Origin: Treponema sp.
GTDB taxonomy: Bacteria; Spirochaetota; Spirochaetia; Treponematales; Breznakiellaceae
Reading direction: 5' to 3'
Length of the DNA: 12,551 nt
Assembly (NCBI GenBank): GCA_009780285.1
Contig: WRAL01000014.1
Span: 1-12,551, forward strand
Position 1 is the first letter of the stretch. Every line of letters begins with the position of its first letter. The notes under the pieces are model-generated. The model was not told where the DNA came from and did no database searches. It saw only the letters and a list, made by a program, of their open reading frames with translations. A program made the position numbers and the translations under genes. This document shows, piece by piece, positions 1 through 5,232 of the stretch.

Positions 1-131
1 ACGTTGGCCGCTTCGATCGTCGTCAAAGCCACAATCGGGCCAATACCGCCGCCCGGATTGGGGCAAGCGCTAAAGCCCAGGGCAAGCGCCATCATCGCGA
101 CCGGCGCGAAAACCGAAAAACCATTCCTCAT
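1..131 (-). CDS. Lipoprotein, 5' part only (gene runs off the window start)
   Basis: Only the first 43 codons are in the window, read from ATG at 131-129 towards position 1. A Shine-Dalgarno AAAAGGAGT lies at 147-139, about 7 nt before the ATG. The N-terminus has a short basic start (MRNG), a hydrophobic stretch at about residues 5-22 and a lipobox-like FSAC with Cys23, followed by the Pro/Gly-rich PNPGGGIGP. This is a type II signal peptide: the protein should be exported and lipidated on Cys23. The Phe at -3 departs from the classic Leu but fits the relaxed spirochaete lipobox. The mature protein begins TTIEAAN and is then lost, so no function can be given. The open frame on the opposite strand here is a shadow. 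Confidence 0.75.
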   Translation of the reverse strand, partial: MRNGFSVFAPVAMMALALGFSACPNPGGGIGPIVALTTIEAAN

Positions 132-327
132 CGAGAACACTCCTTTTGATCGGTCGCCACGGTTCCTAGGCCGCAACAACCCCTTGAAAGACTACCCGCC
201 GCTACGGACGTGGATATTTACAGACGGAAAAATCCCATCCCAATGACAAAAAAAGAGAAAAAATAAGAATATAAAACATTAAATGACGAAAAAGCGCTAG
301 AAAAAGATTCGCATAGCCAGTATACTT

Positions 328-364
328 GAGTGCCGAGTGCCGAGTGCCGAGTGCCGAGTGCCGA
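328..364. repeat. Tandem repeat, 7-bp unit GAGTGCC, five copies
   Basis: Five perfect head-to-tail copies of GAGTGCC at 328-334, 335-341, 342-348, 349-355 and 356-362, plus a partial GA. The array is intergenic. Being a 7-mer, it is prone to slippage and its copy number may vary between strains. Confidence 0.95.
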
Positions 365-503
365 CGCTTCCGCTGAGGATAAAATTACTGCCGTTCAAAA
401 TAAGTCCGTTACTCACAGCGGAAGAGTATCATCCCCGAGCAATGTAGTCAAGCCTTTTTTTGAAAAAATCGTTCATGACATTTTTGGCGAAAATGTCAGG
501 TCC

Positions 504-566
504 AAGGCTCCTGCGGAGCCTTGCCTCGGAGTTTTGCCGCTCCGCCTGGCGAAGCGACAAAACTCC
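504..566. repeat. Two consecutive inverted repeats (hairpins)
   Basis: The first is a perfect 8-bp stem, AAGGCTCC (504-511) with GGAGCCTT (515-522), around a TGC loop. The second is a 13-nt arm, GGAGTTTTGCCGC (528-540), pairing with GCGACAAAACTCC (554-566) with one mismatch and a 13-nt loop. Neither is followed by a T-run on either strand, so they are not classical terminators. Placement and structure suggest a dispersed intergenic repeat, but copies elsewhere in the genome cannot be tested here. Confidence 0.8.
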
Positions 567-644
567 ATGCTTGCTTGCCAAGGGATCAAAGGGCGCGCAT
601 GACGGCATGCGCTCACCGTCACCCGCTTCGCGGCTGCGCGCCGA

Positions 645-683
645 CCCTCCGATCAAGTCGGAGGGCAATGCTTGATCGGAGGG
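645..683 (-). repeat. Nested, mutually exclusive hairpins just downstream of the beta-barrel gene
   Basis: CCCTCCGATCAAG (645-657) pairs perfectly over 13 bp with CTTGATCGGAGGG (671-683). The same left arm can instead pair over 8 bp (CCCTCCGA, 645-652) with TCGGAGGG (658-665). The structure begins 10 nt after the stop codon of the minus-strand gene at 693, where a terminator would be expected, but no U-tract follows it in that direction. It may be a 3'-end stabilising or weak terminating hairpin, or part of the repeat cluster at 504-566. Confidence 0.6.
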
Positions 684-692
684 GTTAAGGGA

Positions 693-1376
693 TCAGAATC
701 TCCAGCCCAAAGCCAGCGTCACGCGCGGGCCGCCAATAAAAAAATTCTCCGCGGCTTCCTTCGCGCCCATGTCAAAAAGCGCCGCGTCTTCGGGGCTATT
801 GGATAATATCCTGCCTAAAGTTCCACTGTATTCAAAAGCCCAAAAATATCCCAGCGATGGCTCGAAGGTAAGCCCGCCGTTTTCGCCGAAATTAATTCGC
901 CAGCCAGCTCTGGCCCCCATCTTAAGGTAATTCATCCAAGCGCGATCAGTGTTCACATTATCCCCGGCAAGACCGCTAAGCGTAAAATTCCCATAGCCTA
1001 ACATGCCGCTTACAAAGAACGCCCTGGCAAAAGGAAAAAACCGGCCATGCGTCTCTATCGAAAAGGATGACATCTTTGGTGAAATTATTTCATCGTTAGA
1101 TATGTCAAAGTCCGTTCTAATTCCCAGATAGGCAAACCTTACCGCGGCGCTTATCTGCGGATGGATTTGATGCTCATATTGCACCCCAATCCCAAACCCG
1201 AACGATCCGTCAACTGCCGAAATGTCGTTCAATAGTGCGCCATAAAGCGCTCCGATAATTGTTGGGCCCAAATCGACGGTAATTGTATGCTTTGGCATAT
1301 TTTCAAAGTTTGTTTGCGAAAATCCCAAACCCGCGACAAATACAAAAACGATTGAAACAGCAAATTTCTTTATCAT
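693..1376 (-). CDS. Outer-membrane beta-barrel protein, 227 aa
   Basis: The start is set at ATG 1376-1374 because AAAGGAG lies about 6 nt upstream; a longer frame back to 1421 has no such signal. Residues 1-20 form a signal peptide (MIKK, a hydrophobic VSIVFVFVAGLG core, cleavage probably after GFSQ). The mature protein shows alternating hydrophobic/polar strands with aromatic girdles, for example FGFGIGVQYEH, ISAAVRFAYLGIR, GARAGWRINFG and LTFEPSLGYFWAF, and ends in ALGWRF. A C-terminal Phe after alternating residues is the usual signature recognised by the BAM complex. Size and strand pattern suit a small barrel of about 8-10 strands, in the general OmpA/OmpW-like or spirochaete outer-membrane porin-like class. 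The exact family was not recognised. The gene is monocistronic in appearance, with a hairpin in its leader (1440-1470). Base composition is more AT-rich than the tilS-ftsH block. Confidence 0.8.
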   Translation of the reverse strand: MIKKFAVSIVFVFVAGLGFSQTNFENMPKHTITVDLGPTIIGALYGALLNDISAVDGSFGFGIGVQYEHQIHPQISAAVRFAYLGIRTDFDISNDEIISPKMSSFSIETHGRFFPFARAFFVSGMLGYGNFTLSGLAGDNVNTDRAWMNYLKMGARAGWRINFGENGGLTFEPSLGYFWAFEYSGTLGRILSNSPEDAALFDMGAKEAAENFFIGGPRVTLALGWRF

Positions 1377-1439
1377 TGATTTCTCCTTTCGAATAAACAG
1401 TGTCATAAAAGAACGCGCCACTCATGCGAAAAAATAGAC

Positions 1440-1470
1440 TTGTTCGGCAAATAACCAAGTTGCCGAACAA
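1440..1470 (-). repeat. Perfect 11-bp inverted repeat in the leader of the barrel gene
   Basis: TTGTTCGGCAA (1440-1450) pairs perfectly with TTGCCGAACAA (1460-1470) around a 9-nt loop. It lies about 64 nt upstream of the barrel start and just downstream of the promoter-like element at 1473-1502, so it would be in the 5' untranslated region if that element is used. It could be an operator, an mRNA stabilising stem, or a dispersed repeat. Confidence 0.8.
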
Positions 1471-1472
1471 CT

Positions 1473-1502
1473 CTAGTATTATTTTTAAGCGAAAATGGCA
1501 AT
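1473..1502 (-). promoter_or_regulatory. Promoter-like element upstream of the barrel gene (shared motif)
   Basis: On the minus strand this reads ATTGCCATTTTCGCTTAAAA followed by ATAATACTAG. TTGCCA (1501-1496) resembles a -35 box; AATACT (1480-1475) or TACTAG (1478-1473) are candidate -10 boxes, neither perfect. The same ATTGC-N2-TTTTCGCTTAAAA core stands about 121 nt upstream of the lipoprotein gene starting at 2903. The promoter role is inferred from this recurrence and position. Confidence 0.45.
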
Positions 1503-1535
1503 ACCCATATCCCGCGCCAGGGCCCGCACCAAGGA

Positions 1536-1572
1536 AGCACTGACTAAACCCAATGGGGGTTTAATCAGTGCT
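1536..1572. repeat. 16-bp inverted repeat (hairpin)
   Basis: AGCACTGACTAAACCC (1536-1551) pairs with GGGTTTAATCAGTGCT (1557-1572) with one mismatch around a 5-nt loop. It is non-coding and belongs to a run of four hairpins between the barrel and InlB-lipoprotein genes. There is no T-tract, so it is not a standard terminator. It is probably a REP/MITE-like intergenic repeat. Confidence 0.85.
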
Positions 1573-1580
1573 ACTTAACC

Positions 1581-1627
1581 GCTTCTGCGCAGCATCAGCG
1601 AGCAGAAGCCATCGTACCGCAGGTACG
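1581..1627. repeat. Two small hairpins in the 1536-1664 cluster
   Basis: GCTTCTGC (1581-1588) pairs with GCAGAAGC (1602-1609) over a 13-nt loop. CGTACC (1613-1618) pairs with GGTACG (1622-1627) over a GCA loop. With the stems on either side they make an almost continuous series of four stem-loops over about 130 nt. Confidence 0.75.
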
Positions 1628-1629
1628 CA

Positions 1630-1664
1630 GGAACCGCTGAATTCCTTATTAAATCAGCGGTTCC
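1630..1664 (-). repeat. 11-bp hairpin directly abutting the lipoprotein stop codon
   Basis: GGAACCGCTGA (1630-1640) pairs perfectly with TCAGCGGTTCC (1654-1664) around a 13-nt loop. On the minus strand the stem starts at the first base after the TAG stop (1667-1665) of the InlB/beta-helix lipoprotein gene. The position suggests 3'-end formation or mRNA protection, but no U-run follows, so a Rho-independent terminator is not proven. Confidence 0.7.
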
Positions 1665-2903
1665 CTAACGATCGCCGGGCGTATTGCCCTGGATTAAGCC
1701 GGTTTCCGGCGTAAACACGCTGTTGTCGCCGGTAACCAGCACCCCGCCTTTCGAGTCAGCGCCGCCGGCCGTATTGCCGGAAATTTCGCCGCCGCGCATG
1801 GTAAAAGAGCCGTCGGAAAGGATCACGCCGCCGGCTGAGCTAGCGCCGTTGGCCGTATTTTCATGGATCTTTCCGCCATTCATGTTGAGCGTGGCGCCAT
1901 CCGCTACGCGCACCGCAGCGCTGTTTGCGCCCAAGCTCGTCATGCCCGAGATATTGCCGCCTTCCAGGGTAAAGACGCTGTTGGCGCCGGTAACCAGCGC
2001 CCCGCTGCCGGAATTATCGCCGCTGGCCGTATTGCCCTGGATTATCCCGCCGTTCATGGTAAAGGTGGCGCCATCCGCTATGCGCACGGCGGCGGCGTTT
2101 GCGCCCGCGCTTGTCATGCCCGAGATTTCGCCGCCGTACATGACAAATGTAGTTCCCGCTCCAGCAAGGCTCACCGCGCTGCCGCCGCCGCTTGTATTGC
2201 CGACAATCTTCGCCCCGGTCTCCAGCGTCAGCATTCCGCCTCCGGCTATGTTCACAAGCGGGGCGTTGTTCGATTCAATCCCTCTAAGGGTGATATTCCT
2301 TTTAAGCCTCAAGGTTGTCCCGCTGGCGCTAAGCGAAAAAATCGAGCCGCCGGTTCCAACATAATGTATCGTCCGCTCCCCGCCCGTGCTGATGATGGTC
2401 AGGTCCCGGCCCGCCTCTATGTTCTGGACGGCGCCGATATTCAGGCTCGCGTCGAGCGCCAGCGTGTATACGCCTTGGTTGCCCGGCGCGTTAATGTGGG
2501 AAATCGCCTGGGCGACGATGCTCGGGCCTCCAAGCGGAACGAGGGGTTCGGACGCAGGCGGGCTCCAGCGCGCCGTCAAGGTAACGTTGGCGGTAACGGT
2601 GTTGGACTCAAAAATCCATTCTTCATCGCCGTCGTACCAGCCTTCAAAAACGTAAGGCTGATACGGCTCCTTCCAGAGGCCGGCGACGGAAAAGTCGAAT
2701 TCCCGCGTGGGCATTGTCGGCGCGGCAACTTTTCCCCCGCCCGAAACGGCAACGCCTGGATCGCGCGGGGATCCGTCGGCCTTGTCGTATGTTACGGTAT
2801 AGGTCGTTGATCCGCCGCTGTTGTCATTGTTGCCGTTCTTGCAGGCCGCCATCGAAAGCCCGAGTATCGCGGCCAGCGCGAGGGCTAAAAATACATTTTT
2901 CAT
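1665..2903 (-). CDS. Surface lipoprotein with InlB-type repeat and beta-helix-like repeats, 412 aa
   Basis: ATG 2903-2901 is preceded by AAAAGGAGT about 7 nt upstream. Residues 1-20 are a type II signal peptide ending in SMAA before Cys21, the lipidation site, followed by an Asn/Gly/Ser linker. Residues about 35-113 form one Listeria-Bacteroides (InlB B-type, Flg_new-like) repeat: YTVTYDKADG at the start and VFEGWYDGDEEW then VTLTARW at the end. From about 229 to the C-terminus come seven units, each starting like GGEISGNT or GGIIQGNT at residues 229, 257, 285, 315, 343, 371 and 401. Spacing is 28 or 30, as in right-handed beta-helix/adhesin repeats. The protein probably sits on the cell surface or outer-membrane face and binds a host or matrix ligand; that role is inferred from family knowledge. 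No catalytic residues are evident. The 3' end abuts a hairpin. Confidence 0.85.
   Translation of the reverse strand: MKNVFLALALAAILGLSMAACKNGNNDNSGGSTTYTVTYDKADGSPRDPGVAVSGGGKVAAPTMPTREFDFSVAGLWKEPYQPYVFEGWYDGDEEWIFESNTVTANVTLTARWSPPASEPLVPLGGPSIVAQAISHINAPGNQGVYTLALDASLNIGAVQNIEAGRDLTIISTGGERTIHYVGTGGSIFSLSASGTTLRLKRNITLRGIESNNAPLVNIAGGGMLTLETGAKIVGNTSGGGSAVSLAGAGTTFVMYGGEISGMTSAGANAAAVRIADGATFTMNGGIIQGNTASGDNSGSGALVTGANSVFTLEGGNISGMTSLGANSAAVRVADGATLNMNGGKIHENTANGASSAGGVILSDGSFTMRGGEISGNTAGGADSKGGVLVTGDNSVFTPETGLIQGNTPGDR
1680..2219 (-). repeat. Coding tandem repeats of the beta-helix region
   Basis: DNA encoding the 28/30-residue units of the lipoprotein. A 58-residue (174-bp) higher-order period is visible at DNA level: GTGGCGCCATCCGCTA occurs at 1891 and again at 2065 on the plus strand. 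This suggests past duplication of a two-unit block and a potential for length variation by recombination. Confidence 0.8.
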
Positions 2904-3023
2904 TGTAAACTCCTTTTAAATTGAAAGCGCTGTAAGAGATTCGAAGGATTGATCTAACGAGCCCTGAGCTTCGGCCAGGAATGGATTGTTATCGCTCAAA
3001 GCCAACCAGCAACTCATCACGAA

Positions 3024-3053
3024 AGGATATCAATTTTAAGCGAAAAAAGCAAT
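3024..3053 (-). promoter_or_regulatory. Promoter-like element upstream of the InlB-repeat lipoprotein (shared motif)
   Basis: On the minus strand: ATTGCTTTTTTCGCTTAAAA then TTGATATCCT. TTGCTT (3052-3047) and TATCCT (3029-3024) are separated by exactly 17 nt, suiting a sigma-70-type promoter with weak boxes. The core matches the element at 1473-1502 in at least 18 aligned positions. Transcription from here would give a leader of roughly 115 nt. Inferred, not proven. Confidence 0.45.
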
Positions 3054-3127
3054 GGCCTTTTCGGCATGGGGAGCGGCAATACGGTATCGCCGCCGCGTCA
3101 CCCTAAAGCCCGCCTCCTTCGCCAAAA

Positions 3128-3156
3128 TTGACAAGCCATTCGCTATGGGTTATATT
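3128..3156 (+). promoter_or_regulatory. Near-consensus sigma-70 promoter of the antitoxin gene
   Basis: TTGACA (3128-3133) is a perfect -35 box, followed by a 17-nt spacer and TATATT (3151-3156). The start of transcription would fall near 3162-3164, on or just before the AGGAG ribosome binding site (3162-3166). The leader before the ATG at 3174 would then be only about 10-12 nt. Confidence 0.75.
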
Positions 3157-3173
3157 GCGATAGGAGAAAAGCC

Positions 3174-3416
3174 ATGAATGCAGTAACTTATTCGGACTTA
3201 GAGCAAAACCTGGAGAGCTATGTCGATAAGGTTTTTCAGGACAAGGCGCCGCTCATAATCGCCCGAAAAAACAGCGAAAACGTCGTTTTGCTTTCCATCG
3301 ACGAATATGACAGCCTTAGGGAAACCGGCTATTTGCTGTCCAGCCGGGCAAACGCCGAACATCTGGAAAGATCGATCTCCCAGCATAAGTCCGGCAACGT
3401 CAAAACCCGGCTTTAA
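3174..3416 (+). CDS. yefM: Phd/YefM-family antitoxin, solitary, 80 aa
   Basis: The protein begins MNAVTYSDLEQNLESYVDKV and contains PLIIARKNSENVVLLSIDEY and SLRETGYLLSSRANAEHL, the pattern of YefM-type antitoxins. In the family the N-terminal alpha/beta domain dimerises and binds the promoter, while the flexible C-terminal tail wraps a RelE/YoeB-type mRNA-cleaving toxin. Length (80 aa) is close to the family norm (about 80-90). AGGAG lies 7 nt before the ATG and a strong promoter is just upstream. No toxin follows: the gene ends inside the 3' end of the convergent HtrA-like gene, with the two stop codons interleaved in TTTAAA at 3412-3417. Upstream (2904-3127) there is no toxin frame either. 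It is therefore an orphan antitoxin, acting either on a toxin elsewhere, as a stand-alone repressor, or as a remnant. The symbol reflects family resemblance only. Confidence 0.85.
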   Translation: MNAVTYSDLEQNLESYVDKVFQDKAPLIIARKNSENVVLLSIDEYDSLRETGYLLSSRANAEHLERSISQHKSGNVKTRL

Positions 3417-5218
3417 AACGTGTCAGGCGAATCCAAGAAGACCGCGAACTGCATGGAAACGTCCATAAAGCCCATGTTGCGCTTTCGCACGTTCAGTTCC
3501 ATGACGATAAAGTCCTCGATTACGCGCATGCTGCGGATTGTTAGGGTGTCCTGCACGGAAATGCCGGCGTTGTCGGCGAAAAAGCCGCGCATCACCCTTT
3601 CCACGCTAAAACGCGCCAAGCGGCCGCTTCCGCCAACATGCGAAAGGCTCATTCCAAAAAACGGGGTGGCAAGCCTGTCCCGGCTGTCGGTTTGAACGGC
3701 GCCGAGCAGCGGCAGGTCCGGCCGCTCGACGGTCATGATCAGGCGGCGGCGGACTTGGCCGTCGGCTTCCAGCGTCTCAAGCGCCACGAGCTCGCCGGGG
3801 CGCGTGGCAAAAATCGTGTCCTGCGTGGCCGAAACAAGCTGGCCCTGCGGCGCGCGTACTTCCCGGCCGTTTACCGACACGATCACGCTTCCTTCCGGCA
3901 CGCGATGCCTTGCCAGCGGGGAATTCGGCGCCGCGTAGATGATCTCCGCGCCGGAAAAGGTTTCGCCGACTACGGAGCCGAACCAAGGCCGCGCGGCCCT
4001 TCCGCCCCGGATCAGAGCCGGCAGCGCGGCCAAAAGGCGCTCCGCCGGTATCACGAAATTAAGCCCCGAAAACTGCGGCGAGCCGGCGAAAACCACGCCG
4101 ACAAGCCGGCCGGAAGAATCCACCAGCGGCCCGCCGGAATTGCCGGGGTTTACCGCCGCGTCGATCTGCATCGCTTCCCCGACTTGCAGAAAAAAGCCGC
4201 GCGAAAGCGACGAAACTATGCCGGAAGTAACGGTTTGCTCCAGGCCCAGGGGAGATCCCATGGCGATCACCGTTTCCCCAATGGCCGGAACCTTTCTGTC
4301 AATCACGGAAAAGGCGAATTCGCTTCGAGCCGGAGCGCTGATAAGCGCGAGGTCCTGCGTTTTGTCCCAGCCGACCACGCGCGCCGGGATTCGCGGGCTT
4401 GTCGCGTCGCCCATTCGTATAAAAAGCCGGGAATTTCCCCTGAACGAGGGATCGACCTCGCTTTCGATGACATGGTAATTGGTGATCAAAAGCCCGGAGG
4501 AATCGACGAAGAACGCCGAGCCGAGCGAGCGGTCCTGCACCATCCGGCCTCTATCCGAACGAAACCCCCGATCCACGATCACCGTGGCGACGCCTTTAAG
4601 CATGTCCGCCGGGGAATCGGAGCCCAGGGCGTATTCCCTTAGATCCGCCGGCGCCGAGCCTCCGGCCCGGTTCAGGGCCGCGTGGAAAAAGGCCGCCGTT
4701 CCGCGCTGCCGGCCCTCGACGGCGCGCCGCAGAAAGCGCAGCGCGTTTTCGGCGGAAAGCGGCGCAAGCTGGTGAGCGCGGGCGCCGGAAATAAAGGCGC
4801 TCAGGTTGTCGCCCTTTTCAAGGCTTGCAAGCGCATGGGCCAGGGCAAAGCGCGCCTCCCACTGCGAAAAGCCGCTTTGCTCCACGTTCGAAAGCGAGCG
4901 CGCCAGCGATGCCGCGTCGTCCCAGCGCTCTTCTTCCATGGCAAGCTCCAAAAGCCCGCGAAGGTTGCGCGTCGCTTCCTCTTCCATTTCAAGAAGCGCG
5001 GCCTCGCGCTCGTAGCCTGCGCCCACCCGGTAAATCTCGCGGTATGAATGAATAAGATCTATCGCCCGAACCGGATCCTCGTCGATCTGCGCCAGGATTT
5101 CGTCAATGCGTATTTCGACGGTGCTGCGCCTCGCATTCCCGACGCTCTGCCCGGTTTGGCAGGAAAGCGCGAGAGCCGCGACCAGCGAGAAAAAAACAAC
5201 GGGCGCCCTCATCCTCAT
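3413..5218 (-). CDS. HtrA/DegP-like lipoprotein serine protease, 601 aa
   Basis: A trypsin-fold (S1C) protease with the triad His249 (TNYHVIES), Asp289 (TQDLALIS) and Ser361 (NPGNSGGPLV). The order and sequence context match HtrA proteases, which degrade or refold damaged envelope proteins. Residues 1-19 are a signal peptide with lipobox ALSC, Cys20, so it should be membrane-anchored outside the cytoplasm. Residues about 30-200 form a charged, helical region not found in DegP/DegQ. The protease is at about 205-400, a PDZ domain at about 412-500 (YAAPNSPLARHRVPEGSVIVSVNG) and a second PDZ-like segment at about 518-565. At 601 aa it is longer than DegP (about 450-475 mature). The start is ambiguous: ATG 5218 has AGGGG 11 nt upstream, while ATG 5212 has AGGA at 5 nt. 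It is the last gene of the operon, 14 nt after its neighbour, and overlaps the antitoxin stop by 4 nt. Confidence 0.9.
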   Translation of the reverse strand: MRMRAPVVFFSLVAALALSCQTGQSVGNARRSTVEIRIDEILAQIDEDPVRAIDLIHSYREIYRVGAGYEREAALLEMEEEATRNLRGLLELAMEEERWDDAASLARSLSNVEQSGFSQWEARFALAHALASLEKGDNLSAFISGARAHQLAPLSAENALRFLRRAVEGRQRGTAAFFHAALNRAGGSAPADLREYALGSDSPADMLKGVATVIVDRGFRSDRGRMVQDRSLGSAFFVDSSGLLITNYHVIESEVDPSFRGNSRLFIRMGDATSPRIPARVVGWDKTQDLALISAPARSEFAFSVIDRKVPAIGETVIAMGSPLGLEQTVTSGIVSSLSRGFFLQVGEAMQIDAAVNPGNSGGPLVDSSGRLVGVVFAGSPQFSGLNFVIPAERLLAALPALIRGGRAARPWFGSVVGETFSGAEIIYAAPNSPLARHRVPEGSVIVSVNGREVRAPQGQLVSATQDTIFATRPGELVALETLEADGQVRRRLIMTVERPDLPLLGAVQTDSRDRLATPFFGMSLSHVGGSGRLARFSVERVMRGFFADNAGISVQDTLTIRSMRVIEDFIVMELNVRKRNMGFMDVSMQFAVFLDSPDTF

Positions 5219-5232
5219 CCTAGCGTTTACCC

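Larger units (their letters stand above)
132..692. other. Non-coding, hairpin-rich intergenic region
   Basis: About 560 bases without a supportable gene. The stretch at about 238-310 is AT-rich and could hold the promoter of the minus-strand lipoprotein gene starting at 131, but no clean -35/-10 pair was found. It is followed by a 7-bp tandem repeat (328-364) and a GC-rich part (about 500-685) made of inverted repeats, listed separately. Short open frames exist on both strands at about 330-675, but they lie over the inverted repeats, lack convincing ribosome binding sites and give low-complexity, basic peptides. Confidence 0.6.

Noticed and set aside
4..246. An 80-codon plus-strand frame at the window start
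   Set aside because: It is antisense to a lipoprotein start with a clear signal peptide and Shine-Dalgarno; its own sequence is Pro/Lys-rich with no recognisable feature.
429..668. Small overlapping frames on both strands over the hairpin block
   Set aside because: They consist mainly of translated inverted repeats, lack ribosome binding sites and give no domain signal. A repeat element explains the sequence better.
1440..1664. A CRISPR array or Rho-independent terminators
   Set aside because: The stems differ from one another and have no regular spacers, so it is not CRISPR; no stem is followed by a U-run, so classical terminators are not supported.
1863..2810. A 315-codon plus-strand frame opposite the InlB-repeat lipoprotein
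   Set aside because: It is the shadow of a repetitive gene whose own frame has a signal peptide, lipobox and recognised repeats.
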